Source of the DNA: Erinaceus europaeus
Lineage: Eukaryota; Chordata; Mammalia; Eulipotyphla; Erinaceidae
Reading direction: 5' to 3'
DNA: 64,000 nt
Assembly (NCBI RefSeq): GCF_950295315.1
Contig: NC_080162.1
Span: 72,112,697 to 72,176,696 of the forward strand
The notes below the pieces were generated by a model. It ran no database searches and had not been told where the DNA came from. It saw nothing but the letters and a program-made list of their open reading frames with translations. Positions within the stretch are counted from its first letter, which is position 1; every line of letters begins with the position of its first letter. Position numbers and translations under genes: made by a program. Below are positions 21,376-32,490 of the stretch, piece by piece.

Positions 21376-21725
21376 GAAGGAAGGAAGGAAGGGAGGAGTT
21401 ATGGGATATATATTCCATAGAATACTACTCTGCAATAAAAAAGATGGTATTCTGTCCTTTTGGACAAAATGGATGGAATTAGAGGTGATTAGGCTTAGTG
21501 AAATAAGTAGAGAGATGAATATGTGGAATCTAGAGAGATCTGATTTACATGAACTTGCTAAAATAAAAAAAAACAAACAAAACTGAAGCAAGCAAACTGT
21601 AAGACTTATAAGAACTATGGTGGTTATCTTTAGGACCGTGGGGATACAGAGCTTTGGTGGTTGGTGTTGTGTGGGACTATACATTGTAATCTTATAACAA
21701 ACTATTAATAATAAAAAAATTAAAA
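20825..21725 (+). mobile_element. L1 3'-end relic interrupted by a SINE
   Basis: 'ttcatagctgcattattcacaatagccaaagagtgg...cccatcaacagatgactggctaaagaaatt' is the end of L1 ORF2. After the SINE it resumes 'ttatgggatatatattccatagaatactactctgcaataaaaaag' and ends '...ttataacaaactattaataataaaaaaa'. Confidence 0.88.
20987..21398 (+). mobile_element. SINE (type 1) with 3' module and AAAG/AAGG tail
   Basis: Type-1 head and body, then the extra 3' module 'ggcctccaggagcagtgg...agcaataaccctggaggca' (21250-21312), then an AAAG-to-AAGG microsatellite to 21398. Target duplication 'ttatgggat' at 20978-20986 and 21399-21407. Confidence 0.93.
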
Positions 21726-22095
21726 AATAAAGATACTGGGAGTGGGAAAGAAATGGTGGTGAACTTCTTTATTTTCTGGAAAAAAGGTTTGTATTCATTA
21801 TTATTATATGGTGTCTGTAATGAATATGATAAGTCATGTAAAAGGAAAATCTTCCTTTTTCTAAAGTGTGTTAATAAAATGGAGTACTTTCCTTTACAAA
21901 TTAATGACTAAATAGAGATGAAGGCAGAATGCAAATGACAAAAATATGAAAAATTTGATAGTTACACCTACTACATGAGGCAAAGAATCAAAATGAGATA
22001 AGGACTGGAAAAAAGATTCATGGAAGAAACATTTGGCCCATGCCTCTGGATATTGATATGTACAAGCAAGAATTGGAGAAAAGAGCATTCTCAGC
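21726..22095. other. AT-rich unique sequence
   Basis: No recognised feature. Confidence 0.4.
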
Positions 22096-22099
22096 AGAG

Positions 22100-22135
22100 A
22101 GAGAGACAGAGAGGCAGAGAGAGAGACAGAGAGAC

Positions 22136-22173
<38 letters not shown>
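22100..22173. repeat. (AG)n-type repeat
   Basis: AGAG runs interrupted regularly by CAGAG units. Confidence 0.95.
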
Positions 22174-22175
<2 letters not shown>

Positions 22176-23215
22176 CTGAGAAGCAGCAGAGTGTGGGTGT
22201 GTCCAGGGAGCAGCACATTGAAAAGGCTGGATCCTACATGATCAACTCTTCCCTGTGAACTGCCCACTATTCCCAACCAACCATCATGCTTAGTCATCAA
22301 GTTCTTCTATACATTTTCAAAGGAGATGACTATGAATGAGTGCAAAGGGTGCACATTCCATTCTGTTATAATATTGCTACATACTGAATGAGTGATATAA
22401 ACATGGATTTAGCACTAGGTGACTTACTAGTGAGTTATTTTACAGTTTGAGTATTGACTCTTAGCTGGATTTGATTGGCACTTCCGGTGTTCACTAAATT
22501 TATTCAATATCAACTTTAATTTTCAAGGACATGTATGAATTTCCCAGGAAGCAGATCTAGATCTTAGTTTCAGGTATCCATCCATATTAACAACTACAAA
22601 TTGCTGAGGGCTGAGGTTTGTCTTAGCATACTATGGGACTTCACGGCAAGGAATTTAATAGCTTAACTGGAAGCTATTAAATAACTTATAACTTATAAAT
22701 GATGCTATAACCCTTCTCCCAGAAGAAAACTGGGCAAGTTCTGGAAAGTCCAAATGAAGCTTGCTCTAAGAGATGTAGCAATATTCATAGGACTTGTACA
22801 TATGAAACATGAAAGGAAATTAAATAATTCAGTTACGTTAATTACAACACATGACCAAATGGAGAATTTCCTGAGAGGCACTGTCTACTTCCCACAGACC
22901 AAACACTTGGTCTTCCTTTACTTTCTGACCTGTACCAAGGTGGCAAGGATGAATTTTATATTTGGGTGAAATGGGAGCTCTTACTAACATTCTATTACTG
23001 GTTCTGTTACTAACTCACTTGGAGATTTGGAAAATGAGGTGACATGTCTAAACCAATAGATCTTTAGTTCCTTCACCATTTACTCCACTCACTTATCAAA
23101 AGGCCTCTCTTTGGACAAAGTGGTTGTCAACTAACCTGGTCCCATCCTACGATTCTCTGATGCCCCACCAAGAACCTCTGAACAAAATGATCTTTGTAAG
23201 TCTCACACCCATCCA
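22174..23215. other. Unique sequence
   Basis: About 1 kb without recognised repeats. The 71-codon open frame at 22754-22969 has no recognisable domain and its length is within chance expectation. Confidence 0.4.
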
Positions 23216-23217
23216 CT

Positions 23218-23385
23218 TTTTAAAATTTTAAGATATAGAAAGGCAGAGAGACAGAGAGTTAAAGAGACCACAGTACCAAAGCTTCCTTCAGCATGGTGGG
23301 AGCCGGGCTTGAACCTGTCATGGGAGCCTGTACGTAGCAAAGCAGTCCACTACCCAAGTGAGCTATTTTATGGACCCTCACACCC
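23218..23385 (-). mobile_element. SINE (type 3)
   Basis: Reverse SINE: 'ttttaaaattttaagatatagaaaggcagagagacagagag', 'accacagtaccaaagcttccttcagcatggtgggagccgggcttgaacc', ending 'gcagtccactacccaagtgagctatttt'. Confidence 0.85.
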
Positions 23386-23644
23386 ATCTACTCTTAAGTT
23401 TTGGGGTTCTAGATTTAAACTATTGTCAAATGTCTTGGAATAACATAGACATCTACAATTATGTGTATATAAGCTGATACAGTTGTGCTTGTTCTCTATG
23501 GAGAACTGGTTCCTTAACTATCCCTGGATGGTCAAGTCCTTTACACAAAATGGTATAGTAGTTACATATGATCTATACCCATCATCCCACATATTTTAAA
23601 TAATCTCTAAATTACCTAGCATGTCTTATACAAAGTAAATAAAT

Positions 23645-23937
23645 GTTTTTAATAGTTTATTTATTTATTTTCCCTTTTGTTGCCCTTGTTGTTTTTTATT
23701 GTTGTAGTACTTATTATTGTTGTAATTGATGTCATTGTTGCTAGATAGGACAGAGAGAAATGGAGGAGGGGAAGACAGAGAGGGGGACAGAAAGGTAGGC
23801 ACCTGCAGACCTGCTTCGCTGCCTGTGAAGTAACTCCCCTGCAGGTGGGGACCTGGGAGCTCGAACCAAGATCCTTAGGCTGGTCCTTGCACTTTGTGTC
23901 ACATGCACTTAACCAGCTGTGCTATCACCTGAATCTT
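23645..23937 (-). mobile_element. SINE (type 1)
   Basis: Reverse type-1 SINE: 'tttattttcccttttgttgcccttgttg' tail side, 'gacctgcttcgctgcctgtgaagtaac' and a 'gctgtgctatcacctgaatctt' head end. Confidence 0.92.
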
Positions 23938-24825
23938 CATAAATCACTGTTATACTATGTTTAGTATAACAAGGATACTATGTTATACTATGTTTAGTTT
24001 AATAAGGAAAAAGATTTTGTGCATGCTCAGTATAAATGAAATTATTATATAGTACTAGTTTTTATTTGTGATTGGCTGAATTCAAGAGTGTGGAAAACAG
24101 ATTCAGATGGCCAATTGCACTTATATATATATACTAAAACAATGTCTGGAAAGATTTAAAAGAAAATTGCAACAGTGATTTTTTTCTCTGAGGAAAGCAT
24201 CTGAGTCTGATGGTTGAAGAAACAAAGAGATTGACTTTGTACTATAGTATATCCACCCAGGTTTCTTTCTTTCTATTTGTAACTAAGTAAATATTAAGAC
24301 TGTTCCAGAGTGAATGCCCACTGTCATAAATCTACTACGTAAAACAGCAAATCCATCTCAAGTCCCAACTTGAAGGCAAAGTCTTGGTCTGTTTACCTAA
24401 ACAAGGAGCTGAAACAAAAACAGTGATCTGACTGACATGAGCGAAAAGGGCATGCTTCAGGATGGCTTCTAGAACCAGGATGGCCATTATGGGACCTGCC
24501 CTAGGAGCAAAGCCATCTCTTGACAAACACAAATCAGACATTGGCTGAAAGAAACCAGAGTCTGTAAGCATTCCTCATCTTTTCTTCACCAATAGCATCC
24601 AGTTGTATTGCAAAGGTTGTATTCTATGAGCAAAAGAAGGTAGGAATGCCTGCTCTCACACCTTGGTGCTGCTCGGGCATGGTCCTTCTGGGAAACTGAA
24701 AGAACATGGGCAGGGTCATGTGAGGACAGGGAGTCAGCATACCTCCACTGCTACATGTCAATGCTGCCAGAGGATGACCCAGGGTTTGGAGGGAATGTGG
24801 TAGAAAGTGGCAAGCACTGCCAGGA
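23938..24825. other. Unique sequence with a small imperfect duplication
   Basis: 'ttatactatgtttagtataacaaggatac' is followed by a second 'ttatactatgtttagttta' copy (about 23950-24005). 'gttatactatgtttagtataac' can also fold as a short hairpin. The rest (24010-24825) shows no gene or repeat I recognise. Confidence 0.45.
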
Positions 24826-24827
24826 GT

Positions 24828-25090
24828 ACAAATACTATCTACTATGAATGTACTATGTGTCAGACACTGTATTAGACACTCAATAACTGTTAGCTCATTT
24901 AATAGTCTCAATAAACTACATCCTTAACAAATAGGTCTTATCGTTCATATGTATGGAAGGAGAAATTCCAAGTCTGGAAAGTTAAGTTAGTTGTTTCAGG
25001 AAACTTAGTAACTGAAAGGCAGGGTCAAGATTCAATCTCAGGTGTCTGACTACAAAATGCATTGTCTTTTCATTAAACCAGTTACTTCAC
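24828..25090 (-). mobile_element. MIR relic, nearly full length
   Basis: 'tactatgtgtcagacactgtattagacactcaataactgttagctcatttaatagtctcaataaactac', 'ggagaaattccaag', 'acttagtaactgaaaggcagggtcaagattcaatctcaggtgtctgactac' follow the reverse MIR in order. Confidence 0.85.
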
Positions 25091-25095
25091 CTCTA

Positions 25096-25832
25096 GGTGA
25101 GATGTAATTTCAATAGGACTACCCTGAAATATCATCCTTCTCAAGATACCCAATGCTATATGTTTCAGAGTAGTAGTTCCTCAGTCAGGAAGAAGTAAAA
25201 GAAATCAGATCTTTGGAGAAAGCTGGTTTAAGTTTAAAACCTCTGTGTTCTTAACTATAGGACTTCTCCAAGCTTTACTATCTTGATATACATGTGAATC
25301 TACAGAATGGAACTGGATATCATCTGAATGCCCCAGAAGACTATTCTTTCTCAAAAACTATGTAAGAAATCAATATCTTACAGAACAACTTGTAAAATAC
25401 ACATATAATCAAGTTCTCTGATTTTAAGTATAGAAAGGAAGGCAGGACAATTTTCTTCATTGATATGACAACCTGGAGCAAGGTGATGCCAAATACATAC
25501 AGTCTCCCTCCATCTTGCCTCATGTCTTAGCTGAGAAGCTCTGCCCATCATCAGTCACCAACAGTGAGTGCCCTACCATGTCCTGGGCACTGGAGCAGAG
25601 AAGACCTAGTGTGGAAGCAACCACAGCACCATGCTGTGACAGTGTCAATGATCTAGCAGAAGGACTGGCTAGAGCCAGATTCAAGGGCTGCAGAAAGCTT
25701 CCTCAGGGACTTCTGGCCCCTTTGTTCCTAAATGCCAGCATGTCTCATGAGAACTCAGAGCATCTGACCCTTACCCATGCTTTTATTATAAGCGGTCTCA
25801 TCTTCAGAAGTCTTTCTTCTCTGGCAACAGTT
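25096..25832. other. Unique sequence
   Basis: No gene is recognised. A 115-codon open frame at 25515-25862 runs into the following L1 copy and shows no domain. Confidence 0.4.
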
Positions 25833-25842
25833 AAAGAAGCAA

Positions 25843-26256
25843 CCGGCAAACAGAATACCTGACCAGTCAGGGCCTTGGTCTTGCCTGGGCCACCAGATTC
25901 CAGATGCTACCATGATGCCAACTGGACTTCCCTGGACAGATGATCCCACCAATCTCCTGGAGCTCTGCTCCCTTAGAGCCCTGCCCCACTAAGGAAAGAG
26001 AGAGACAGGCTGGGAATATGGATCAACCAAGCAATGCCCATGTTCAGTGGGGAAGCAATTACACAAGCCAGACCTTCCACCTTCTGCATCCCACAATGAC
26101 CCTGGGTCCGTACTCCCAGGAGGGTTAAAGAATAGGAAAGCTATCAGGGGAGGGGATGGGATACGGAGCTCTGGTGGTGGGCACTGTACCCCTCTTATCC
26201 TATGGTCTTATCAGTGTTTCCATCTTGTAAATAAATTAAAAAGAAAAAAAGGGAAA
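25843..26256 (+). mobile_element. 5'-truncated L1 (3' UTR) with 10-bp target duplication
   Basis: Last 0.4 kb of the L1 3'-UTR family ('caccagattccagatgctaccatg ... gaagcaattacacaagccag ... ggtggtgggcactgtacccctcttatcctatgg') with an A-rich tail. Target duplication 'aaagaagcaa' at 25833-25842 and 26257-26266. The first 50 bases are not clearly L1. Confidence 0.8.
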
Positions 26257-26266
26257 AAAGAAGCAA

Positions 26267-26604
26267 TTGGTAGAGATGATAATTCCTTAGTAGTTCCACA
26301 GGCAGTGGTTGAAAGCCCTCTGCAGTATAAGCCTACATTTCTTTGTTGTGGGGGTGTCTGATGCTAGAATGACCACAGGAAGTCAGAGCCGGGATATCTG
26401 CATGATGGTCTAATAGGAACCACAGTACATGCAGGTATAGTGAACCTGGAATCAGAGGGTTAACTCTCACTGAGACTCAGCATAGCTCCCCTTCCATTTG
26501 CTAGTCCAAATTGATGTTCAAAGTGAAACATAAGTGACTTGAGGAGAAAAACATCCCCTGCTACCACCAGTTTTATATCTTGGGGTTTCATACCTATACA
26601 ACTC
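26267..26604. other. Unique sequence
   Basis: No recognised feature. Confidence 0.4.
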
Positions 26605-26838
26605 CACTGTTCCCAGTGGTCTTTTTTTTTTTTTTTTTTTCCTTTTCGATGGAGGGTGAGAACCAGAGAGGTGGGTGGGGAGAGATAACTGAGAGTACAG
26701 ACACTGTAGCACCACCCCAATGTTTATGAAGCTTCCCCACTGGAGGTGCTCCCATGCGGTGGCTGGGGGATCAAACCTGGGTCCTTAAGCATGGCAATGT
26801 GTGCACGCTTCTGAGTGAGCCACCACCTGACCCTATAT
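26605..26838 (-). mobile_element. SINE, reverse, with T20 run
   Basis: T-run at 26620-26640, 'gatggagggtgagaaccagag', 'caccccaatgtttatgaagcttcc', 'gatcaaacctgggtccttaagcatgg', ending 'gagccaccacctgaccct'. Confidence 0.88.
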
Positions 26839-27250
26839 ATTGATGGTGTATACCTTCTTCTTGGATCGATACTTTGACCATTATGCAGCGTCCACCTCTG
26901 TCTCTGATTACCTTCTTTGCCTGAAAGTCTATTTTATTTAGTATCAGAATAGCTGCTTCTACACTTGTCCCACATTATTGACTTGGAATACATTGCTCCA
27001 GCCTGTCTCTGAGTTTCTGCTTATCTTTCATTCAGATGTGTGTTTCCTGGAGAATTAAATATATCCTTTTTTTTTTTTTTTATCCATCCTGCTCCCCTGA
27101 GTCTTTTCATAGGTGAATTGAAGCCATTCATATTACTGATGGATTTGGCTTATTTATAGTGATTCTGATTTTTATTTTGAGGTTGTTTCTATTTTTGCTG
27201 TTTCTTTTCCTAGTTGCTTCTATTTGTTCCTTTGTGTGAATGGTTATCTA
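26839..27250 (-). mobile_element. L1 ORF2 relic, reverse
   Basis: 'tcgatactttgaccattatgcagcgtccacctctgtctctg', 'agtatcagaatagctgcttct...' and 'gaattgaagccattcatattactgatgg' are the reverse of L1 ORF2 5' coding sequence as found in many mammals. Confidence 0.75.
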
Positions 27251-28200
27251 TAACGGTTCTCTCCTGAGGAAAAACATTTGAATGTACAGCATGCAGACTG
27301 ACATCCCACCTGTAGGAAATGAAGGGAGGCATGTGCCCAAGTCAAGTGGAAGCTTCCTGTTAGATCCTGGGGGGAAACAAGGTGAGTGAGCAGTTCCAGA
27401 TTTCCATAATTAAAATCTGGCTGCTCTTTGAGGCGGCAGTAGTCACTGTGTGCCCTTTGGGAGTAGGGTGGGGGTGGTTGCTGCTGACCTTTGTCCTTAT
27501 GTCCTTACCTACAAGAAGGAGACTTGGTTTGTGGTGTTGCTTTCAGCACTAAAAGTCTGTGGAAGGGTGTATCCAACAGAAGGTCAAAGTACAGCTGACC
27601 CTTGACTTCCTCTCACTGTTGGTTCCTTAGCCATTCACTGGGCACATTTGCTTTGTGGAAATCATAGAGCCTGCTAAAAGAGAGTCTAGATCCAGGATGG
27701 GTGGGCCTTGCCGCTGACAGAACATAAATTACAGCAAACTTGCTGGGGCAAGAGTGAGCCTGATGAGATTGCTGAGAAATTGCAGGGAGAGTTGCCTGCC
27801 CCAAGGGACCCTTTGGGGAAGGTGGCCTTGCAGTCTCTGTTGGGCTACCAGCCATAGACATGGGCCAGGGCCAGGCCCTGATTGCTACAATGTCAGGATG
27901 TTGAAATGGGCTGGCGGTGCCTTGACAACCCAGAATAGGTCCAGACCTCAGACCCTGCCAGTCCTATGCACGCCTATCCTTTTCTCATCAGACATTTCCC
28001 ACCATCCACATAGTGGAGATTCTTCTGAGGCTAGCGGTGGTTGCTAAGTGACCATGCCAGATTGACTGGAAGCATTTAGGCTTATCCCAGAGGAAGTGTC
28101 CTCTGCAGATAAGAGTATCTCTAGAGTCTAGCATTAATTCTGAAGCATAGCAGGGGGATCACGGAATGATGACGGGTCTAAAAACCCAACCCTGATGGAC
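27251..28200. other. Unique sequence
   Basis: GC-moderate, no repeat family or exon recognised. Confidence 0.4.
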
Positions 28201-28204
28201 TTTT

Positions 28205-28626
28205 ATTTTATTTTAAAGATGTTTTTCTTTCTTTTTATTTTTTTAAATTGAATTATTTACTGGATAGAGACAGAGAGAGAAATTAAGGGGGGGAGATAGA
28301 GAGGGAGAAAGAGAGACATCTGTAGCACTGCTTCATTTCTTGTGAAACTTTCCCCCCTGCAGATGGAGACCAGAGGCTTAAACCTGGGTTCTTGTGCTTT
28401 GGGTCCATACTCCCAGAGGGATAAAGAATAGGAAAGCTATCAGGGGAGGGGATGGGATGCAGAGTTCTGGTGGGGGGAATTGTGTGGAGTTGTGCCCCTC
28501 TTATCCTATGGTCTTTGTCAGTGTTTTCTTTTTATAAATAAAAATTAAAGACAAAAACCAAAAACCTGGGTCCTTATGGTTTGTTGCATGTGCACTCTAC
28601 CAGGCACACCACTGCCCAGCCCCTTG
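28205..28626 (-). mobile_element. SINE (type 2) interrupted by an L1 3' end
   Basis: Left part 'ttgaattatttactggatagagacag...cttcatttcttgtgaaactttcc...aaacctgggttcttgtg'. After the L1 piece it continues 'cctgggtccttatggtttgttgcatgtgcactctaccaggcacaccactgcccagcccc'. Confidence 0.9.
28397..28562 (+). mobile_element. Very short L1 3' end inside a SINE
   Basis: Only about 165 bp: 'gggtccatactcccagagggataaagaatagg...gtggagttgtgcccctcttatcctatgg' plus A-rich tail. Flanks 'aacctgggttcttgtg' (28381-28396) and 'aacctgggtccttatg' (28563-28578) are a target duplication, 14/16 identical. Confidence 0.9.
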
Positions 28627-29005
28627 GGCTATTTTAAGGGCCTACCTTTAACTAGAAATATTTAGCTTAGACATCTTTAGCTGCCAAGATTACTGTCAAG
28701 ACTATTGTCTTCAGTAGTTGATGGACTGTCATAATGAAGAGGGACTGACTTTGTTCAGTATGGTCTCCAGTGTAGAAGTACGTGGGTGGCAGGTTTGGCT
28801 TCACTGAAGGAGCAACACCTTCCAGCATTCAGGTACATAGCCCTTCAAGGGACAGCAGGTTTGCCTGCTGCTGAGTGATAAATGGAGACTCCCCAGCCGT
28901 TTGCGGATAATTAGCAGATCAGTCAGAGTCAAAGACAGTTATACCAGATGTTCAGTTTAAAGTCTCTTTCACTCTAGAAAATTCATGAGTAAGACAGGAG
29001 CTTAG
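28627..29005. other. Unique sequence
   Basis: No recognised feature. Confidence 0.4.
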
Positions 29006-29008
29006 AAG

Positions 29009-29145
29009 GGGCTGGAAGATAGCTCACCCGGTAGAGCACATACACACTTTATGTGCATGAGGATCCAGTTTCAAGCCCCTAGCTATCAGATAGCAGCACC
29101 ATGCAAAGGGGAAGCTTTATGAGTGGTGAAACAGTAATATGTCTA
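29009..29145 (+). mobile_element. SINE head
   Basis: 'ggggctggaagatagctcacccggtagagcacatacac...gaggatccagtttcaagcccc...gggaagctttatgagtggtg'. It is followed directly by a reverse SINE. Confidence 0.75.
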
Positions 29146-29149
29146 TCTT

Positions 29150-29497
29150 TTAAAAAATTTTTGCCACAAGGGTTATTGCTCAGGTTCAGGGCCTGCATGA
29201 CTCTTCCGGTGGCCATTTTTCTCCTTTCCCTTCCCTCCCCTCTCCTCTCCTGTCCTCTTTCTTTTCATCGCCTCTTTCTTTCCCTCACTGTTTTCTTCCT
29301 TTTTTTTTTTTTTTTTTTTTTGATAGAGGGTGAGAGACAGAAAGAGACGAAGCAGGAGAGGGGGAAGAAAGACAACTGCAGGACTGCTCCACCATTTGTG
29401 AAGCTTTTCGCCTGCAGGTAGGAACTAGGGACTTGAACCTGGACCCTCATGTACAGTAACATGTATATTCTACTGGGTGTGTCACTACCTGGTCCTA
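29150..29497 (-). mobile_element. SINE, reverse, with 3' module
   Basis: It begins with the reversed 3' module ('ttgccacaagggttattgctcaggttcagggcctgcatgactc...ggtggcc'), then a pyrimidine-rich stretch and T22 run, then 'aactgcaggactgctccaccatttgtgaagc' and the terminal 'gtgtcactacctggtcct'. Confidence 0.85.
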
Positions 29498-29523
29498 CTG
29501 TGATACCTCTCCTTTCTTTTTTT

Positions 29524-29556
<33 letters not shown>

Positions 29557-29589
29557 CTCTTTCTCTGAAAAAAGAAAAAAGATATTCAC

Positions 29590-29870
29590 AGAGGCTGGAT
29601 GGTGGTACACCTGGTAGAGAAAACACATTATAATGCTTAAGGACTCAGGTTAAGTCCCTGGTCTCCACCTGCAGGGGAGAAGTTTCATGAGTGGTGAAGC
29701 AGTGCAGGTGTCTTTCTCTCTCCCTATCTTTCCTCCCCTATCACAGAAAAAAATAAATAAGGGGGGGGGGGAAGGCCACAGGAAGCAGTGGATTCATTGT
29801 GCAGCCCCAGCAAAAACCCTGCTGGCAATAGGGGGGGGGGGAAAGAAGAAAAGAAAAGGAAAAGGAAAGG
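29590..29870 (+). mobile_element. SINE (type 2) with 3' module
   Basis: 'aggctggatggtggtacacctgg...' head and body, then G10 run, the 3' module 'ggccacaggaagcagtggattcattgtgcagccccagcaaaaaccctgctggcaata', a second G run and an A/G tail. A CT/CTTT tract (29510-29575) precedes it. Confidence 0.88.
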
Positions 29871-30149
29871 AAGGTGTTTGCAGAAGTTGTCCAGTAGTGC
29901 CTGAATCTTTCCTGAAAGAGAATAATTTGTAAACACATTTCTCCTACATCTCTAGATTTATAAAAAACACATTTCCCCCCCTCAGCACCAATTCTACCAT
30001 TCCTCCTTCGGGGCTCAAACATCTGGAATTATAAATTTCTTTGAAGATCTTTCTCTTCAGTTTTGAAACTCCTGTTGAATAAATAAACACTCTCTTCTCT
30101 GTTAAGACATCTGTACCATAAACTGGGAATTAAATATCAAATGCCGCTT

Positions 30150-30150
<1 letters not shown>
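29871..30150. other. Unique sequence
   Basis: Nothing recognised. Confidence 0.4.

Positions 30151-30190
<40 letters not shown>
30151..30190. repeat. (GT)n microsatellite
   Basis: About 19 GT units. Confidence 0.95.
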
Positions 30191-30194
<4 letters not shown>

Positions 30195-30500
30195 TCTACT
30201 TTCTTTGCCAAGCTGGCATTATTTTATACTTGTGATTGACACAAGGCAGGATTAATCCTGCCTTGGCTTCTTGATGAGCTGATTAGAAATTTGGCTGTTC
30301 TCCACTGCCATTTTTATTCTTCCATGGGCTGTTTGGAAAACAGAATATCAATTTGGTCTTTTTTCAATGCTCTTACAGAGAAAGTGAATAAAAACCAAAT
30401 TTTTCATAAATGTCAATGTTTAGGAATGATTGGAGAAATAGGAAATTCCCTCCAGATCCTTAATGGCAATGATGATTATTTTTCCTTTGTGATATTTCAT
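30191..30500. other. Unique AT-rich sequence
   Basis: No recognised feature. Confidence 0.4.
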
Positions 30501-30516
30501 AAAACCAGATCTTTTT

Positions 30517-30788
30517 TTTAATTTTATTTATTCCCTTTTGTTGCCCTTGTTGTTTTATTATTGTAGTTATTATTGTTGTAATTGTTGTTGGATAGGACAG
30601 AGAGAAATGGAGAGGGGAGGGGGAAGACAGAGAGAGGGAGAGAAAGATAGACACCTGCAGACCTGTTTCACTGCTTGTGAAGCAACACCCCTGCAGGTGG
30701 GGAGCCAGGGCTTGAACCAGGATCCTTATGCGGGTCCTTGTGCTTAGCACCACCTGCGCTTAACCCGCTGCGCTACAGCCCGACTCCC
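30517..30788 (-). mobile_element. SINE (type 1), first of two at one target site
   Basis: Complete reverse type-1 SINE ('attcccttttgttgcccttgttg ... acccgctgcgctacagcccgactcc'). Target duplication 'aaaaccagatcttttt' at 30501-30516 and 30789-30804, perfect over 16 bp. Confidence 0.97.
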
Positions 30789-30804
30789 AAAACCAGATCT
30801 TTTT

Positions 30805-31087
30805 AAAAAAAATATTTATTTATTTATTCCCTTTTGTTGCCTTTGTTGTTCTTGTTCTATTGTTGTTGTTACTGATGTCATTGTTGTTGGATAGGACAGA
30901 GAGAAATGGAGAGAGAAGGGGAAGACAGAGAGGGAGAGAGGAAGATAGACACTGCAGACCTGCTTCACTACCTGTGAAGCAAATCCCTGCAGGTGGGGAG
31001 CTGGGGGCTTGAACCAAGATCCTTACGCCGGTCCTTGTGCTTTGCGCCACCTGCGCTTACCCCACTGTGCTACTGCCCAACTCCCTT
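30805..31087 (-). mobile_element. SINE (type 1), second of two at one target site
   Basis: Complete reverse type-1 SINE starting in the target copy at 30789-30804. A third, diverged target copy 'gaaatcagatctt' follows at 31088-31100. Confidence 0.95.
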
Positions 31088-31107
31088 GAAATCAGATCTT
31101 AAGAAAA

Positions 31108-31295
31108 AACTAATGGAGGAATAGGATCAGGCTTAACTGCAGAGAATATGGGTTTCAGTCATGATTGCTTCACTGGGACAGTCCACTCAACCTCATTGAA
31201 TCTCAGTTTCTCATCTTTAAAATGAAGATTCATGAGCTCATTTAATTACTGTATAAAGTATTACCTATAAGTAATAAATAAACTTCATATGAGTG
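31108..31295 (+). mobile_element. MIR relic
   Basis: 'atgattgcttcactgggacagtccactcaacctcattgaatctcagtttctcatctttaaaatgaagat' matches the MIR 3' half (tgacc...aacctctctgtgcctcagtttcctcatctgtaaaatggg). Confidence 0.85.
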
Positions 31296-31299
31296 AATT

Positions 31300-31510
31300 G
31301 ATTGGCATATCTCTGAAAGTTTTTCATAAATTATAAAGGGGAGGGTTGTAATATGTAAGACAAGGTCTAGAATATTTTTTTCTCTTTAGTAAAGACTATT
31401 ATATTCAGTATTTCTTAGCAATAAACCCATATCATCTGGGGTCAATTATACTACTAACTGAAAATATGAAAACACTTGTCTTTTTCTCCCATCCTGTTCA
31501 AAGTAAAAAA
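31300..31510. other. Unique AT-rich sequence
   Basis: No recognised feature. Confidence 0.4.
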
Positions 31511-31514
31511 TAAA

Positions 31515-31672
31515 TCTAGTGATCCAGGAGGTGGCACAGTGGATAAAGCAATGGATTTTCAAGCATGAGGTCCTGAGTTCAATCCCCAGCAGCACATGTA
31601 TCGGAGTGTCTGGTTCTTTTTCTCTCTTCCTATCTTCTTTATGAATAAATAAAAATCTTAAAAAATAAATCT
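31515..31672 (+). mobile_element. SINE (type 4)
   Basis: 'ccaggaggtggcacagtggataaagcaatgg', 'aagcatgaggtcctgagttcaatccccagcagcacatg' and the '...ttatgaataaataaaaatctt' end. A short family with a tRNA-like box B, also at 47758. Confidence 0.85.
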
Positions 31673-31734
31673 ACACCTTTATCAGAGAATGAAGACTAAA
31701 ATTCCTCTATGCTTCTTAAAAATTACTCAAATTC

Positions 31735-31835
31735 TTAAAATTTATTTATTTTTATTTACCCACAACACTTTATGGCTTATGATGGTATGGGGGATTGAAC
31801 CTGAGACTTTGGAGTCTCAGGCAAGAAAGTCTCTC
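31735..31835 (-). mobile_element. SINE fragment, reverse
   Basis: 'tttatttatttttatttacc', 'gggggattgaacctgagactttggagtctcaggcaagaaagtc' reverses a type-4/5-like head, as at 39655. Confidence 0.7.
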
Positions 31836-31869
31836 TCTTTTTTTAAACTTCTGTGTTTCTAAATTTCAT

Positions 31870-32145
31870 GCTTGTTTTTTTCCACCAGGGTTATCCCTGG
31901 GGCTCAGTGCCTGTACTAGGGATTTACCTTTCCTAGTGGCCATATTTTATTTTTAATCTGATAGAGCAGAGAGAAATTGAGAGGGGAGGGGAAGATACAG
32001 GAGAGAGGAAGACAGACAGCTACAGATCTGCTTCACCAACAGTGATGCTTCCCCCTTGCAGGTGCGGAGCAGGGGGTTATACATTGGCCCTTGACCACAG
32101 TAGTGTGTGTGTGTTCAGCTGGGTGCACCCTGCCCAGCCCCTTGG
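31870..32145 (-). mobile_element. SINE, reverse, with 3' module
   Basis: Begins with the reversed module 'caccagggttatccctggggctcagtgcctgtac...tagtggcc', then 'gatagagcagagagaaattgagagggg', 'gatctgcttcaccaacagtgatgc' and the end 'ctgggtgcaccctgcccagcccc'. Confidence 0.85.
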
Positions 32146-32379
32146 AAGTCTTTCTACATTCCCTCTGCCCTTGAGATGACTGCCAGTCACTTCACTACTA
32201 GGACCACTCAGAATACAACTTCTTCCACAAAGCTCCAGGCATTTCCTAAGTTATAGTAGAGGCATTACAGGGGTTCTTTTCTGTTCTTGGGAGTTTAGGA
32301 ACACGGCAGGATGTAGCTATAACAAAGAGAAACCAAACAAAAAGCATGTCAATCTCACCGATATCTTTGCCACTCACAA

Positions 32380-32490
32380 TTAGGCTCTGTCTCCATATCA
32401 GTAAAATGGGGATTATAACACGCAGTTTATTTAGCACATAAAGCTGTAGTGAAGTTCTAATGAGACAATAATGTGAAAGTGCATTTCAGA
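32380..32490 (+). mobile_element. MIR 3'-part relic
   Basis: 'ctccatatcagtaaaatggggattataacacg...tgtagtgaagttctaatgagacaataatgtgaaagtgc' corresponds to the end of MIR. Confidence 0.7.
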
